DNA of 64,000 nucleotides, taken from positions 186,001 to 250,000 of the forward strand of contig NZ_DAIRVK010000002.1 in assembly GCF_036802865.1 (NCBI RefSeq), given 5' to 3'. The notes under the pieces are model-generated. The model had not been told where the DNA came from and did not search any database. It was given only the letters and a program-made list of their open reading frames with translations. The translations under genes and the position numbers were made by a program. The stretch comes from Sulfurospirillum sp036802865. GTDB taxonomy: Bacteria > Campylobacterota > Campylobacteria > Campylobacterales > Sulfurospirillaceae. This document shows positions 34,310-43,380 of the stretch, in pieces (the stretch's first letter is position 1; each line of letters begins with the position of its first letter).

Positions 34310-35395
34310 ATGATTAGACAATTTTTTCTCACCCATTCGCCCATTAGTGCGATGTTTACCAAAAATAGCAGTGACTTCGTGGTCAGTGAAATTCCTCTTT
34401 ACCCTTTTAGTGGTGAGGGTGAACATTTGGTTTTACATATACGAAAGAAAGATATGACCACATGGGATATGTTGCAGTATCTCAGCGAAGTGACAGGTTG
34501 TAAAGTACGTGATTTTGGCTATGCAGGGCTTAAAGATAAAGATGGCATGACGACGCAGTACATTTCACTGCACAAAAATTTCGAAGCTAAACTTGCTAAT
34601 TTTACACACGATAAAATCAAAATACTCGACACAACATACCATAATAATAAAATTCGCACAGGGCATCTCAAAGGTAACCGCTTTTTTGTACGCCTTAAAA
34701 AAATCAATCCGATCGATGCGAGAAAACTCCAAGATGGGCTTAAAAAGATCAGTAAAGAGGGCTTTCCAAACTTTTTTGGCTATCAACGTTTTGGTATTGA
34801 TGGAGACAACTATGTCAAAGGTAAAGCAATCTTAGAGGGAAAACGCAAAGAGCATAATCATAAGATGAAAGAGTTTTTTATCAATGCCTATCAAAGCTAT
34901 CTCTTTAACAATTGGCTGAGTAAACGCATCGAACTTAGTCGTTTGATTGAAGAGTTTAACTTGTCTGATGCAACACGTGCGACCAACTTACCGAAAGAGA
35001 TGGTAGATAGCCTTAAAAAACAGCCACAATTTTTTAAGTTGATGCATGGTGATGTGTTGCATCATTATCCTGCTGGAAAAGCGTTTATTTGTGAAAATGT
35101 AGAAGAAGAATTACCACGCTTTTTAGAGCATGGCATTACCATCGCTGGTTGGTTGCTGGGTGGCAAAAACATTCGAGCAGAGTACGAAGCTGGTGTGATT
35201 GAAAAACAAATTTTTGAAGAGTGCGAACCTTTTTTAAACAAACTCAATGGAAGCAGACGTTTTGCATGGAGCTTTGCAGAGGATGTTGAAGGTGTCTATA
35301 AAGAGGAAGAGGCATGGTTTGAAATGCACTTTTCATTGCCTAAAGGCTCTTATGCGACCGTGATTATAGAAGAGCTAATAAAAGATACGCTATAA
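34310..35395 (+). CDS. truD: tRNA pseudouridine(13) synthase TruD
   Basis: 361 residues. TruD signatures: the catalytic Asp region in FGYAGLKDKDGMTTQYIS, GNRFFVRLKKI, GFPNFFGYQRFGIDGDNYVKG, and NAYQSYLFNNWLSKR. Modifies U13 of tRNA-Glu. The stop codon lies only about 12 bases before the 5' end of rnpB, so rnpB may be read through from this gene or from a promoter inside its end. Confidence 0.93.
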   Translation: MIRQFFLTHSPISAMFTKNSSDFVVSEIPLYPFSGEGEHLVLHIRKKDMTTWDMLQYLSEVTGCKVRDFGYAGLKDKDGMTTQYISLHKNFEAKLANFTHDKIKILDTTYHNNKIRTGHLKGNRFFVRLKKINPIDARKLQDGLKKISKEGFPNFFGYQRFGIDGDNYVKGKAILEGKRKEHNHKMKEFFINAYQSYLFNNWLSKRIELSRLIEEFNLSDATRATNLPKEMVDSLKKQPQFFKLMHGDVLHHYPAGKAFICENVEEELPRFLEHGITIAGWLLGGKNIRAEYEAGVIEKQIFEECEPFLNKLNGSRRFAWSFAEDVEGVYKEEEAWFEMHFSLPKGSYATVIIEELIKDTL

Positions 35396-35406
35396 TCCAC
35401 GCTTCA

Positions 35407-35760
35407 AAAGGTGTGGTAGGTGATTGCTTGAGAGTTTCTCTTAAGAGGAAAGTCCGGGCTGCATGTGAGACATGGTTCCGTCTAACGGACGGCTAGGGTA
35501 ACCTAAGGGATTAGTGCAACAGAGAGTAAACTACCATTATGTCGCTCTTGCAAAAGAGATGACGTATGGAAAAGGTGAAACGGTGGGGTAAGAGCCCACC
35601 AGTGCTTTAAGTAATTAAGGCAGCTATGTAAACCCAACCTGCAGCAAGAAGGGATGGTTTTGGTCTCACACACGATAAACCCTTCGCTAGAGGTCTATCG
35701 TAAGATAGATCGTAGATAAATAATCACCCACGACAGAACCCGGCTTATCGCCACACCTTT
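35407..35760 (+). ncRNA. rnpB: RNase P RNA
   Basis: The ends pair as AAAGGTGTGG with CCACACCTTT (P1). The P4 core is present on both sides: GAGGAAAGTCCGGGC near 35448 and ACAGAACCCGGCTTATCG near 35734. About 354 nt, a normal bacterial A-type length. It is the catalytic RNA that trims tRNA 5' leaders. The TTTT after the P1 stem may add to termination. Confidence 0.93.
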
Positions 35761-35783
35761 TGTCAACAAAGCCCTAAAAAAGG

Positions 35784-36968
35784 ATGTTTTTGGAAAATCT
35801 TATCTTTTTAGCGCATGTTGTGCTTTTGATGGTTATTTCTCCTATTATTTCACGTCTTTTCCGCATTCCAACCCCTGTAGTTGAAATTTTATTAGGCTCG
35901 TTTGCTGTGTGGATAGGGCTATTACATGTAGACAATGAAGTCTTTCGAAACCTCGCTAAAATAGGCTTTTTTTACCTGATGTTTCTTGCAGGTCTTGAAA
36001 TCGACATTCAACGTTTTTTACACTATCGTGATCGTTTTTTAAAAAAAGCTATTTTATACTTTATTTGTTTGTACAGTATTTCCATTATTTTTTATATTGT
36101 ATTTGGTCTTTCACCTGTCTATATCGTAGCCATTCCTATCGTTTCTCTGGGTATGATTATGGCGCTCATTAATCAACATGGGCGAAACCACAAATGGTTA
36201 GAACTCTCTTTAATTATTGGTGTTATTGGTGAGCTTATTAGTATTGGGGCACTTGTTATTTTTGACGGTGCAATTACCCATGGTTTGGGCTGGCATTTTA
36301 CGAAAAGTATTTTAATGCTTATTGCCGTTTTATTTTCATCCTATTTTCTTTACCGCTTGCTCAAAATTGTCTTTTGGTGGTATCCAAATCTTAAACGTAT
36401 CATCATGCCTCACAACGATACGATGCAACAAAGTTTGCGTTTTAGTATGGCGCTCTTTTTTGTACTGATTGCAACGATGCAATGGCTTGAGATTGATATG
36501 GTTTTGGGAGCATTCATAGCAGGTATTTTTATCTCAAACTTTTTTGCGCATAAAAAAGAGCTTCCGCATCAACTTTCAATGTTTGGATTTGGTTTTTTAG
36601 TACCACTCTTTTTCATCTTTGTTGGTACGACGCTTGATCTTAAACTTGTCTTTACAACGCATATCTTAACCCATGCGCTCTGGATTGTGCTTGCCATGGT
36701 GGGCGCTCGTATGGCAAGTTCGTTTGCTGCATACTACAGCTATTTAGGACTGAGAAGTACCATTCTTTTTAGTCTTGGTGATTCGATGCCACTGACATTT
36801 TTAGTTGCGATTGCAACCATCGCGGTTAAAAATGGTGCTATTGATGCTGAAGAGTATGCATCATTTATCGTTGCAGCTTTGATGGAAGGTATTGTGATTA
36901 TGACATTGATTCAATTTTTGATGTTTATGTTCAAACGTTTTGATAGTCAAACAGAAGAAAAAATATAG
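35784..36968 (+). CDS. Monovalent cation/proton antiporter (CPA2 family)
   Basis: 394 residues with about 12 membrane segments. CPA2/KefB-type marks: PTPVVEILLGSFAVWIG, GFFYLMFLAGLEIDI, and VLGAFIAGIFISNF. No C-terminal RCK/TrkA-N domain. AAAGGA is only 1 base before the ATG at 35784, so the in-frame TTG at 35790 may be the real start. Likely Na+ or K+/H+ exchange. Confidence 0.85.
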   Translation: MFLENLIFLAHVVLLMVISPIISRLFRIPTPVVEILLGSFAVWIGLLHVDNEVFRNLAKIGFFYLMFLAGLEIDIQRFLHYRDRFLKKAILYFICLYSISIIFYIVFGLSPVYIVAIPIVSLGMIMALINQHGRNHKWLELSLIIGVIGELISIGALVIFDGAITHGLGWHFTKSILMLIAVLFSSYFLYRLLKIVFWWYPNLKRIIMPHNDTMQQSLRFSMALFFVLIATMQWLEIDMVLGAFIAGIFISNFFAHKKELPHQLSMFGFGFLVPLFFIFVGTTLDLKLVFTTHILTHALWIVLAMVGARMASSFAAYYSYLGLRSTILFSLGDSMPLTFLVAIATIAVKNGAIDAEEYASFIVAALMEGIVIMTLIQFLMFMFKRFDSQTEEKI

Positions 36969-37136
36969 TTTTTTGATTCCAAAGGCTATTTTGCATTGCT
37001 CTATTTATTCCCGAAGTTAGTTCTCTTTTTTATGTAAAACACTGTTTCATCACAATCACCTAATTATTTACTAATTATTAATATGATAGGATGAAACAGT
37101 ACATTTTAATTAAAGAGTTTTACGGCGGGAGTTTTG

Positions 37137-39014
37137 ATGCGAAAATGGCTTTTTGTTTTTTCTGGTGTGCTTAGTTTGAGCATCAATGCCTTTTCTGAGA
37201 GTTCCATCGAAGGGCTTTTAAATACGCTCGAAAAGAAAAATGACCTTTCTGAAAAAACCAAGTTAGAAAACAGTGGCTTTTCAACCATCTATACCCGCAA
37301 TGATCTTGATATGATGCAGGTGAAATACCTGAAAGATATTTTAAAATATACCCTTGATGGGTATCGTGAGAGTCGTTACGGATTGCCTGATCCTCTTACC
37401 TTTGGACCCATTCCTTTTGCTTCCAGTCTCATACGCATTTTTATTGATGATCAAGAGATTACAACGGCAATGTATGGTAGTGGTATGGCTCTTTTGGGAG
37501 ACTTAGATTTAGGGTTTGCCGATCATATTGAAGTGTATACTCTTTCAACTTCTTTTGCCTATACCAGCGAACCCACTTCTGTCTTGATTCGTATTTTTTC
37601 CAAAAAAGCAGACAGAGATGAAGGTGGAAGCATTAAGGGTATGATGACAAGCCGTGGTGGTTCTACGCAAAATGTTCAGTACATTGGAAGGGAAAATGAA
37701 ACAGACTATCTTGCACGCATCTCTTCTTCATACGATAAACGTAAGGAATACGAAACCAATAAAGATGATTTAAACCGTGATGTAAAGCGTTATAATGTTT
37801 TGACAAGTATTAAAGATGAGACACAAAGTATCCTCATCAACGCTTCCAAAACAGACAAAGGCGGTTGGATAGGTCTAAGTGCTGATGCGAGTTTAGATAC
37901 CTCCAAAATCTCTGCGGAAGATGTGCATATTGGCTATGCTAAAACGCTTGATGATTTTAAGTTTTCGATGGCATATGATGGTTTAAAAGATCATACGCAA
38001 TACAAAGATTCTCCGTTGTTTTTTTATAAAGGAAACCCTATTTATAGCCTTGAGGATAAAAGCAATAGTTCAGCACTTTCTTCGGAGCTAAAATACAATA
38101 CCCAAATCGGCGATCATCATCTCATAACAGGCATTAAGTATCGTGAAAAAATAATCAACTTTGATCTCATCCAAATGAATGGAGTCGATATTCCTAAAAG
38201 TGGGCTAAGTAGACAAGGTGTTGGTTCTATTTTTGTTGAAGATAGTTATGTGTTTGCAGATAATTTAGTCAGTACATTGGGCGCACAAACGAGTCAAGTT
38301 TATAATAATGGTGGTTATGGCACAGATGACGTTCAGATGCTTCGTGCTGGCATTACCTACACCAATGACCAATGGACCTCCAAAAGTTTTGTATTTCATA
38401 CCGAGGGGTATATTGAACCTTATTTAATTGGTTCGTTTTTTATGAAGTCAGCTTATCCTGAAAAAACAATACTTGATTCTATTGCACAAGAGTTTAAATA
38501 CGAAGAAGGTCCATCCCTTTATGAGCTTTTTGTGAGTTATGCGTGGATCGATAATAGTCCTTATGTCAACGCAGATTTACGCGTCGATACAGCAAAAGGG
38601 ACGACAACACATTTAAATTCTTACCTTCAGTATACTTACCACTATGCGACGTTGGATAAAATTATGGTAGCGTACCGATACAAACAGATCGATCATTCTG
38701 GCTATCATAAAGAGTTTAGAAATCATCAAGTGGTACTTCGTAACCAAAACCGTTACCGTAAATTTGATTTTTTTGAAGAGATGTTCGTAACAAGGAGTGA
38801 ATACTACGATGACACAGGCTATGATCTAACATTGGGAGTGCGCTATCATATGAGTGATAACTTTATTCTTTCACTTAAAGGTCAAAACTTACTTAACAAA
38901 GCTGAAAAACAGTCTATATCGCGGTTTGATTTTTCGACAATGTCATCTTTAGAATCATTGAAAATTCCTATTCAAGAGCGAATCGTGATGTTAGGGGTTG
39001 AATGGCTCTTTTAA
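37137..39014 (+). CDS. TonB-dependent receptor-like outer-membrane protein
   Basis: The ATG at 37137 follows GGCGGGAG at good distance; a TTG one codon earlier is less likely. 625 residues with a signal peptide (about 1-20), a plug-like domain (about 45-165: FSTIYTRNDLDMMQVKYLKDILKYTLDG, RIFIDDQEITTAMYG) and a long beta-rich region ending in hydrophobic RIVMLGVEWLF, as outer-membrane barrels do. Substrate unknown. It overlaps the next gene by 13 bases and begins a signalling operon, so it may act as a sensor or transducer. Confidence 0.75.
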   Translation: MRKWLFVFSGVLSLSINAFSESSIEGLLNTLEKKNDLSEKTKLENSGFSTIYTRNDLDMMQVKYLKDILKYTLDGYRESRYGLPDPLTFGPIPFASSLIRIFIDDQEITTAMYGSGMALLGDLDLGFADHIEVYTLSTSFAYTSEPTSVLIRIFSKKADRDEGGSIKGMMTSRGGSTQNVQYIGRENETDYLARISSSYDKRKEYETNKDDLNRDVKRYNVLTSIKDETQSILINASKTDKGGWIGLSADASLDTSKISAEDVHIGYAKTLDDFKFSMAYDGLKDHTQYKDSPLFFYKGNPIYSLEDKSNSSALSSELKYNTQIGDHHLITGIKYREKIINFDLIQMNGVDIPKSGLSRQGVGSIFVEDSYVFADNLVSTLGAQTSQVYNNGGYGTDDVQMLRAGITYTNDQWTSKSFVFHTEGYIEPYLIGSFFMKSAYPEKTILDSIAQEFKYEEGPSLYELFVSYAWIDNSPYVNADLRVDTAKGTTTHLNSYLQYTYHYATLDKIMVAYRYKQIDHSGYHKEFRNHQVVLRNQNRYRKFDFFEEMFVTRSEYYDDTGYDLTLGVRYHMSDNFILSLKGQNLLNKAEKQSISRFDFSTMSSLESLKIPIQERIVMLGVEWLF

Positions 39015-39415
39015 AGCTTTTATATGTGTGGGGATTATTTCTTTCAATGAGTTTTGCTGAGACGCCTGAACAAGAGCTTATTGTTAAGGTACTCAAACTT
39101 ATCTCCATAAAAAATGTTTCTGTTGTCATTTACGAACATGAGCCTTCGATAACATTGCAAGGAAGTACTTTTACCAACCTTGTACAACAATGCTCTCATG
39201 CTGATATCGTTTATGGCAGTAACTTTGAAACTTTACCTGCATCGTGTAAAACTCTTCCTCGTTTTTCAACGGATTATGAGATTTTTCAAAAAGATGAACA
39301 TGTGATAGGGGCTTTTTATTGGCGAAAAGGTCGTCCACAGTTGCGTTTTAACGAAGAACGATGTGAACGTTTTGAAATTGTATTACCGCCTGAGTTGGTT
39401 CGCTATGTTCAGTAA
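39002..39415 (+). CDS. Small exported protein between receptor and kinase genes
   Basis: 137 residues with a short signal peptide (about 1-19, SMSFAE). The mature part has four cysteines (QQCSHADIV, PASCKTLP, ERCERFEIV and others) and no family I recognise. It overlaps both neighbours (13 and 11 bases), which points to a periplasmic link between the receptor and the histidine kinase. That role is inference from gene order. Confidence 0.6.
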   Translation: MALLKLLYVWGLFLSMSFAETPEQELIVKVLKLISIKNVSVVIYEHEPSITLQGSTFTNLVQQCSHADIVYGSNFETLPASCKTLPRFSTDYEIFQKDEHVIGAFYWRKGRPQLRFNEERCERFEIVLPPELVRYVQ

Positions 39416-40868
39416 AATAACCTTTGCACGTCTGTTTATTTTTGTCACCATCGTTCTTTTTGTGACAACGCTTTTACTGTATCTTTTCTTTACGCAAACC
39501 AAAAACGATATTGTGACGAGTTTTGAGCGTACAGGTGTCGAAGAAGTTGAAGAGATCGCGAGCAATATTTCACGTTATATTGTAACAAGCAATAATTCGA
39601 CAAACCTTCATAAAGCTTTATCGGAAGATTCTAAACTCAAAGATGCATTAGAGAATTTTCTCTCTACTTTTCAAACACACAAAATTAAAAATATTTTTAT
39701 TGTGGATAAAACCAATGAAAATTCTATTTTATTTCGAGTTTTGCTTGATGGAGGAAAAGAGAAGAGTGATAAGTTTCAATTTGAGGAACTTTTTGAGCCA
39801 GAAAATGTTGATTGGTATGATGTTATGCGCTTTCGTGAACCTAAGGTTATTTATCAAGAAGAGAACATAGATTCGCTTTGGGCAACCTTTTTATATCCTA
39901 TCGTTCAAAAAGATGGACATATTGCTATTTTAGCACTCGATTTTTCAAAAGAGCATTATCAAAAAGTGGTTTCATCGCTTAATGGACTTGAATTTTTTCT
40001 TAAAATAATCGTTCCTTTTTTATTCTTTATTTTTATTATTATGACGATTGTTATTCAATTTGATAAAAAAAGAGAGAGTGAGAAATTAGAAGCACAAAAG
40101 GCTCTGGAAGAGCTTAATCTTACTTTGGAAGAGCGCATTGCAGATGAAGTTGAAAAAAATAGGCAAAAAGATCAACAGTTGATTCATCAATCAAGGCTTG
40201 CGTCCATGGGTGAAATGATCAATATGATTGCACATCAGTGGCGACAGCCTTTGAGTGCTATTAGCGCAACGGTGCAAGGATTAAATTTAAAGCTTACACT
40301 GAAAAAATTTGATGAGACTTTGTTCAGTGAAAAGTTGAGTGATGTCAACCGTTATTCACAGTATCTCAGTCAAACGATAGATGATTTTAGGCAGTTTTTT
40401 AAAACAAGTAAAGAGAAACAAGAAGTTACGTTGGAAGAGGTCATTGAGAAGGTTTTGGGCATTATTCATGTAACGCTGGAAAATAAAAAAATTGCATTGG
40501 TGATGGATTTTCAATCCAACGAACCTTTACAAACCTATGCCAATGAACTCATGCAGGTTTTACTCAATTTAGTCAAAAATGCTGAAGATATTTTAGTCGA
40601 AAACAAGATAGAAAACCCATGGATAAAAATGAGAACATTCAAAAATGAAACCAATCTTATTTTAGAAGTAAGTGATAATGGGGGAGGAATTCCAGAGGGA
40701 ATTCTTGCGCGCATTTTTGATCCTTATTTTAGTACGAAGACACAAAAAGATGGTACTGGACTAGGACTTTATATGAGTCAAAAAATCATAGAGGAGCATT
40801 GTGGTGGAAGTTTATGCGTATCAAACAGTTCAGTAGGCGCTGTTTTTACGGTAATATTACCACGTTAA
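39405..40868 (+). CDS. Membrane sensor histidine kinase with HQWRQPL H-box
   Basis: Start set at the ATG at 39405 (MFSKITFARLF), 11 bases inside the previous gene. About 487 residues: TM1 at about 8-28, a periplasmic domain of about 150 residues, TM2 at about 195-215, a coiled coil (EALEELNLTLEERIADEVEKN-like, 225-260), H-box MIAHQWRQPLSAI, N-box LVKNAEDIL, and DNGGGIP with GTGLGLYMS. Partner of the adjacent REC-PAS-EAL protein. Confidence 0.87.
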   Translation: MFSKITFARLFIFVTIVLFVTTLLLYLFFTQTKNDIVTSFERTGVEEVEEIASNISRYIVTSNNSTNLHKALSEDSKLKDALENFLSTFQTHKIKNIFIVDKTNENSILFRVLLDGGKEKSDKFQFEELFEPENVDWYDVMRFREPKVIYQEENIDSLWATFLYPIVQKDGHIAILALDFSKEHYQKVVSSLNGLEFFLKIIVPFLFFIFIIMTIVIQFDKKRESEKLEAQKALEELNLTLEERIADEVEKNRQKDQQLIHQSRLASMGEMINMIAHQWRQPLSAISATVQGLNLKLTLKKFDETLFSEKLSDVNRYSQYLSQTIDDFRQFFKTSKEKQEVTLEEVIEKVLGIIHVTLENKKIALVMDFQSNEPLQTYANELMQVLLNLVKNAEDILVENKIENPWIKMRTFKNETNLILEVSDNGGGIPEGILARIFDPYFSTKTQKDGTGLGLYMSQKIIEEHCGGSLCVSNSSVGAVFTVILPR

Positions 40869-40887
40869 ATGCTTGAAAAGGATAATA

Positions 40888-42888
40888 ATGGAATCTGTAT
40901 TTAAAAAATGTATTGCTGATGCTCGCAATTTAACACTGTTGTATATCGAAGACAATATTGGTGCACGTGCAGGTTCAATGTTGATTTTTGAAGAATTTTT
41001 TGGTCGGGTCATTGAAGCTGTTGATGGCGAAGATGGATTGGAAAAATTTAAACAGAACCATGTCGATTTGATTATCACTGATATAAATATGCCAACAATC
41101 AATGGTTTTGAGATGGTGGAGTTGATTCGCGAAATGAGTCCGCAAACACCTATTTTAATTCTCTCTGCCTACAACGAAACACACTATTTCATCGAGAGTA
41201 TTCGTTTGGGTGTTGAAGGGTACTTATTAAAACCCGTTGAAATAGGGCAGTTTATGGAAGTTTTAGGAAAAGTTATTGAAAAGATCCAGCTAAGATCGGA
41301 ACACGATAAATTACAAACGCTCTTAACACAATACGTTGAAGTGACCGATAAAAGTGCGATTGTCTCTAAAACCGATAAAGAAGGGATTATTACCTATGTC
41401 AATGATGCTTTTTGTACCATTTCTGGATTTTCTCGCAATGAAATTATTGGTCAAAAACATAACATTGTTCGTCATAAAGACACCCCACAACAACTTTTTA
41501 AAGAGCTTTGGGAGACAATCAGCAATGGTGAGATGTGGCAAGGAATTATCAAAAATCGTTGTAAAAATGGTAGTAGCTACTACATCAAAACGGCCATTAA
41601 GCCTATTTTAAATCCTCAAGGTGAAGTGATTGAGTATATAGCACTTTACAATGATATAACCGAAGTCATGAATCCCAAAAAACAGCTTTTTGATTATATT
41701 AACAGTACCAAAGAAGCGGTTGTTGTTCTTTTGAAAATTGAAGATTTTTCAACCGTAGAAGATTTTTACAGCACTAATTTGGTTGAGCTTTTAGAGTTAA
41801 CATTAGGTGAAAAGCTCTTAGATGGAATTACCAAAGAGTGTCCTTTTGGGAAAATTTATACCTTAGGTTTTGGAGAGTATGCCTTAGCGATTGACAAAAA
41901 TAAATGCCCCCTCAGTGTGGATATGTTAGCTCAAAAAATTAAAGAACTCTTGAAAAATGTCGAAACATCTACCATTCATCTCAATGAGATTGAGTACAGT
42001 GTCTCTTTGCTAGCAAGTTTAGCTTATGGTGGTAAAGAGCCTTATCAAAGTGCCCATTTTGGTATCAAAAAAGCGGAACGCTCCAAGATCAATTTTATCG
42101 TAGCTACGGACTTGATTTTAGAAATGCAAGCACAAGCGCAGGTCAATATGGGAATCATTGTTGCGGTTAAAAAAGCACTGAGTTCTTCAGGTATTGTCTC
42201 GTATTTTCAACCTATTATTGACAACAAAACACGTAAAATTACCAAATTCGAATCCTTAGTAAGGTTAGTGGATGATCATCATAACTTGTGGTTTCCCTCC
42301 GACTTCTTGGATATTTCTAAAAAAGGGCGTTACTACACTCAAATTACGCAAAGAGTTTTAGACAACTCATTTCAAGCGCTTTACCAAACGGAAGCGGGTA
42401 TCACGATCAACCTTTCTGCCGTTGATATTGAGGAAAAAGTAACACGTAAAAAACTCATTAGTCTTTTGGACGTTCATAAAGAACATGCCCACCGTATTAC
42501 ATTTGAGCTTTTAGAAGATGCCAATGTTAAAGAATTTGAGACCATCAAACAGTTTATTAAAGAGGTTAAAGCGTGTGGCGTTTCAATTGCTATTGATGAT
42601 TTTGGCAGTGGATACTCTAATTTTGAGAGATTGCTTGATTATGAGCCCGATATTATTAAGATTGATGGTAGCTTGATTAAAAATATTGCGACCGATGATT
42701 ACTCTATCTCGATTGTCAAAACGATTGTTGGTTTTGCGAATGAACATGGTATTAAAACCGTTGCAGAGTTTGTTGAAAATGAGACAATTTTTACTATTCT
42801 CTGTGATTTGGGTGTTGATTATTCACAAGGATATTATTTTAGCAAACCAAAATTATTGGAAGAATATAAAGGTGTTGAAGGCTTGTAA
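40888..42888 (+). CDS. REC-PAS-(degenerate GGDEF)-EAL cyclic-di-GMP phosphodiesterase
   Basis: Start at the ATG at 40888 (MESVFKKC), with AAAAGGA before it. About 666 residues. REC domain (15-135) with LYIEDN, phospho-Asp in LIITDINMP and Lys in LLKPV; PAS (155-265) with TYVNDAFCTISGFSRNE and an IIGQKHNIVRH tail; a GGDEF-like region in which the signature is replaced by GFGEYALAID; EAL domain (about 420-660) with ESL for EAL, NLSA, FELLED, DDFGSG, KIDGS, AEFVE and SQGYYF, so metal and catalytic residues appear complete. Confidence 0.87.
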   Translation: MESVFKKCIADARNLTLLYIEDNIGARAGSMLIFEEFFGRVIEAVDGEDGLEKFKQNHVDLIITDINMPTINGFEMVELIREMSPQTPILILSAYNETHYFIESIRLGVEGYLLKPVEIGQFMEVLGKVIEKIQLRSEHDKLQTLLTQYVEVTDKSAIVSKTDKEGIITYVNDAFCTISGFSRNEIIGQKHNIVRHKDTPQQLFKELWETISNGEMWQGIIKNRCKNGSSYYIKTAIKPILNPQGEVIEYIALYNDITEVMNPKKQLFDYINSTKEAVVVLLKIEDFSTVEDFYSTNLVELLELTLGEKLLDGITKECPFGKIYTLGFGEYALAIDKNKCPLSVDMLAQKIKELLKNVETSTIHLNEIEYSVSLLASLAYGGKEPYQSAHFGIKKAERSKINFIVATDLILEMQAQAQVNMGIIVAVKKALSSSGIVSYFQPIIDNKTRKITKFESLVRLVDDHHNLWFPSDFLDISKKGRYYTQITQRVLDNSFQALYQTEAGITINLSAVDIEEKVTRKKLISLLDVHKEHAHRITFELLEDANVKEFETIKQFIKEVKACGVSIAIDDFGSGYSNFERLLDYEPDIIKIDGSLIKNIATDDYSISIVKTIVGFANEHGIKTVAEFVENETIFTILCDLGVDYSQGYYFSKPKLLEEYKGVEGL

Positions 42889-42911
42889 AAACCTATAAAT
42901 CAGAGTACAAT
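42883..42911 (+). promoter_or_regulatory. Promoter of the thiD-cytX-thiM leader
   Basis: TTGTAA (42883-42888) and TACAAT (42906-42911) with a 17-base spacer, overlapping the stop codon of the preceding gene and 15 bases upstream of the riboswitch. Confidence 0.6.
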
Positions 42912-42926
42912 TGTCTTTAATAGTTC

Positions 42927-43286
42927 GTGCTAGGAGGGCTGGTAAACCAGCTGAGATAAAGAATGGTGATTCTTTGATCCTTATACCAAGCACATCTATC
43001 TATCGCGTCAATAGCTTGTCAAGCACCAAGTTTCATGAGGCGACACTTTGCAAGTGTAGTTCTACTACACTCAAAGGTGTTAACGAGATGAGGCGCCGTG
43101 TGATTGACAAGCCCTACGGGAACTTTTTTAAAATTATCTTTGGGGCGTTAAAGATACTTGCCTTGCACTTAGCAAGGTTGCGCATCTTTGCCTACCAAAC
43201 ACAATTTTTAAAAAGTTCTATTGACGTGATAGATAGATGCGCTTGGTATCTACCTGATCTGGGTAATGCCAGCGTAGGAAAGCTCA
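42927..43286 (+). promoter_or_regulatory. TPP riboswitch (THI element), interrupted by an insertion
   Basis: Both conserved halves are present but far apart. The 5' half (42929-42982) has GCTAGGAGG, the P3 hairpin GCTGGTAAACCAGC, CTGAGAT and a small hairpin AAAGAAT/ATTCTTT. The 3' half (43251-43283) has ACCTGATCTGGGTAATGCC and AGCGTAGGAAAGC. GCT at 42929-42931 pairs with AGC at 43281-43283 as P1. In ordinary TPP riboswitches the halves are adjacent; here 267 nt lie in the P2-P4 joining region. The leader precedes thiD-cytX-thiM, which fits feedback by thiamine diphosphate. Confidence 0.88.
42983..43249 (+). repeat. 267-nt structured insertion with 32-nt inverted ends inside the riboswitch
   Basis: The ends 42983-43014 and 43218-43249 are reverse complements over 32 bases with two differences (one A-C mismatch and one G-U as RNA). 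Inside are nested hairpins: GCTTGTCAA (43014-43022) with TTGACAAGC (43104-43112), GTGTAG with CTACAC (43054-43070), and CCTTGC with GCAAGG (43161-43177) inside AAAGAT/ATCTTT. No coding sequence of note. No clear target duplication is visible. It could be a MITE-like element or an extra RNA domain stacking on the riboswitch. Confidence 0.75.
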
Positions 43287-43339
43287 ATCAAACCAACACA
43301 CATCCTCCTTTTTAATTCCTCTCACGACCTTCATTCTTT

Positions 43340-43349
43340 TTACATGTAA
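43340..43349. repeat. TTACATGTAA palindrome copy
   Basis: Exact copy in the leader between the riboswitch and thiD, 31 bases before the ATG. Confidence 0.9.
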
Positions 43350-43380
43350 ACGCAATTTAACTTATTTTCGAGGAAAATAT

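Noticed and set aside
42983..43249. Group I or group II intron in the riboswitch
   Set aside because: No domain V or P7/P3-like core was recognisable, the element is shorter than usual and has terminal inverted repeats rather than intron ends; not excluded by a covariance search, which I could not run.
42911..43315. 134-codon open frame across the thiD leader
   Set aside because: It spans the conserved TPP aptamer halves and the hairpin insertion, has no ribosome site of note and a low-complexity mixed sequence; it is an accident of structured RNA.
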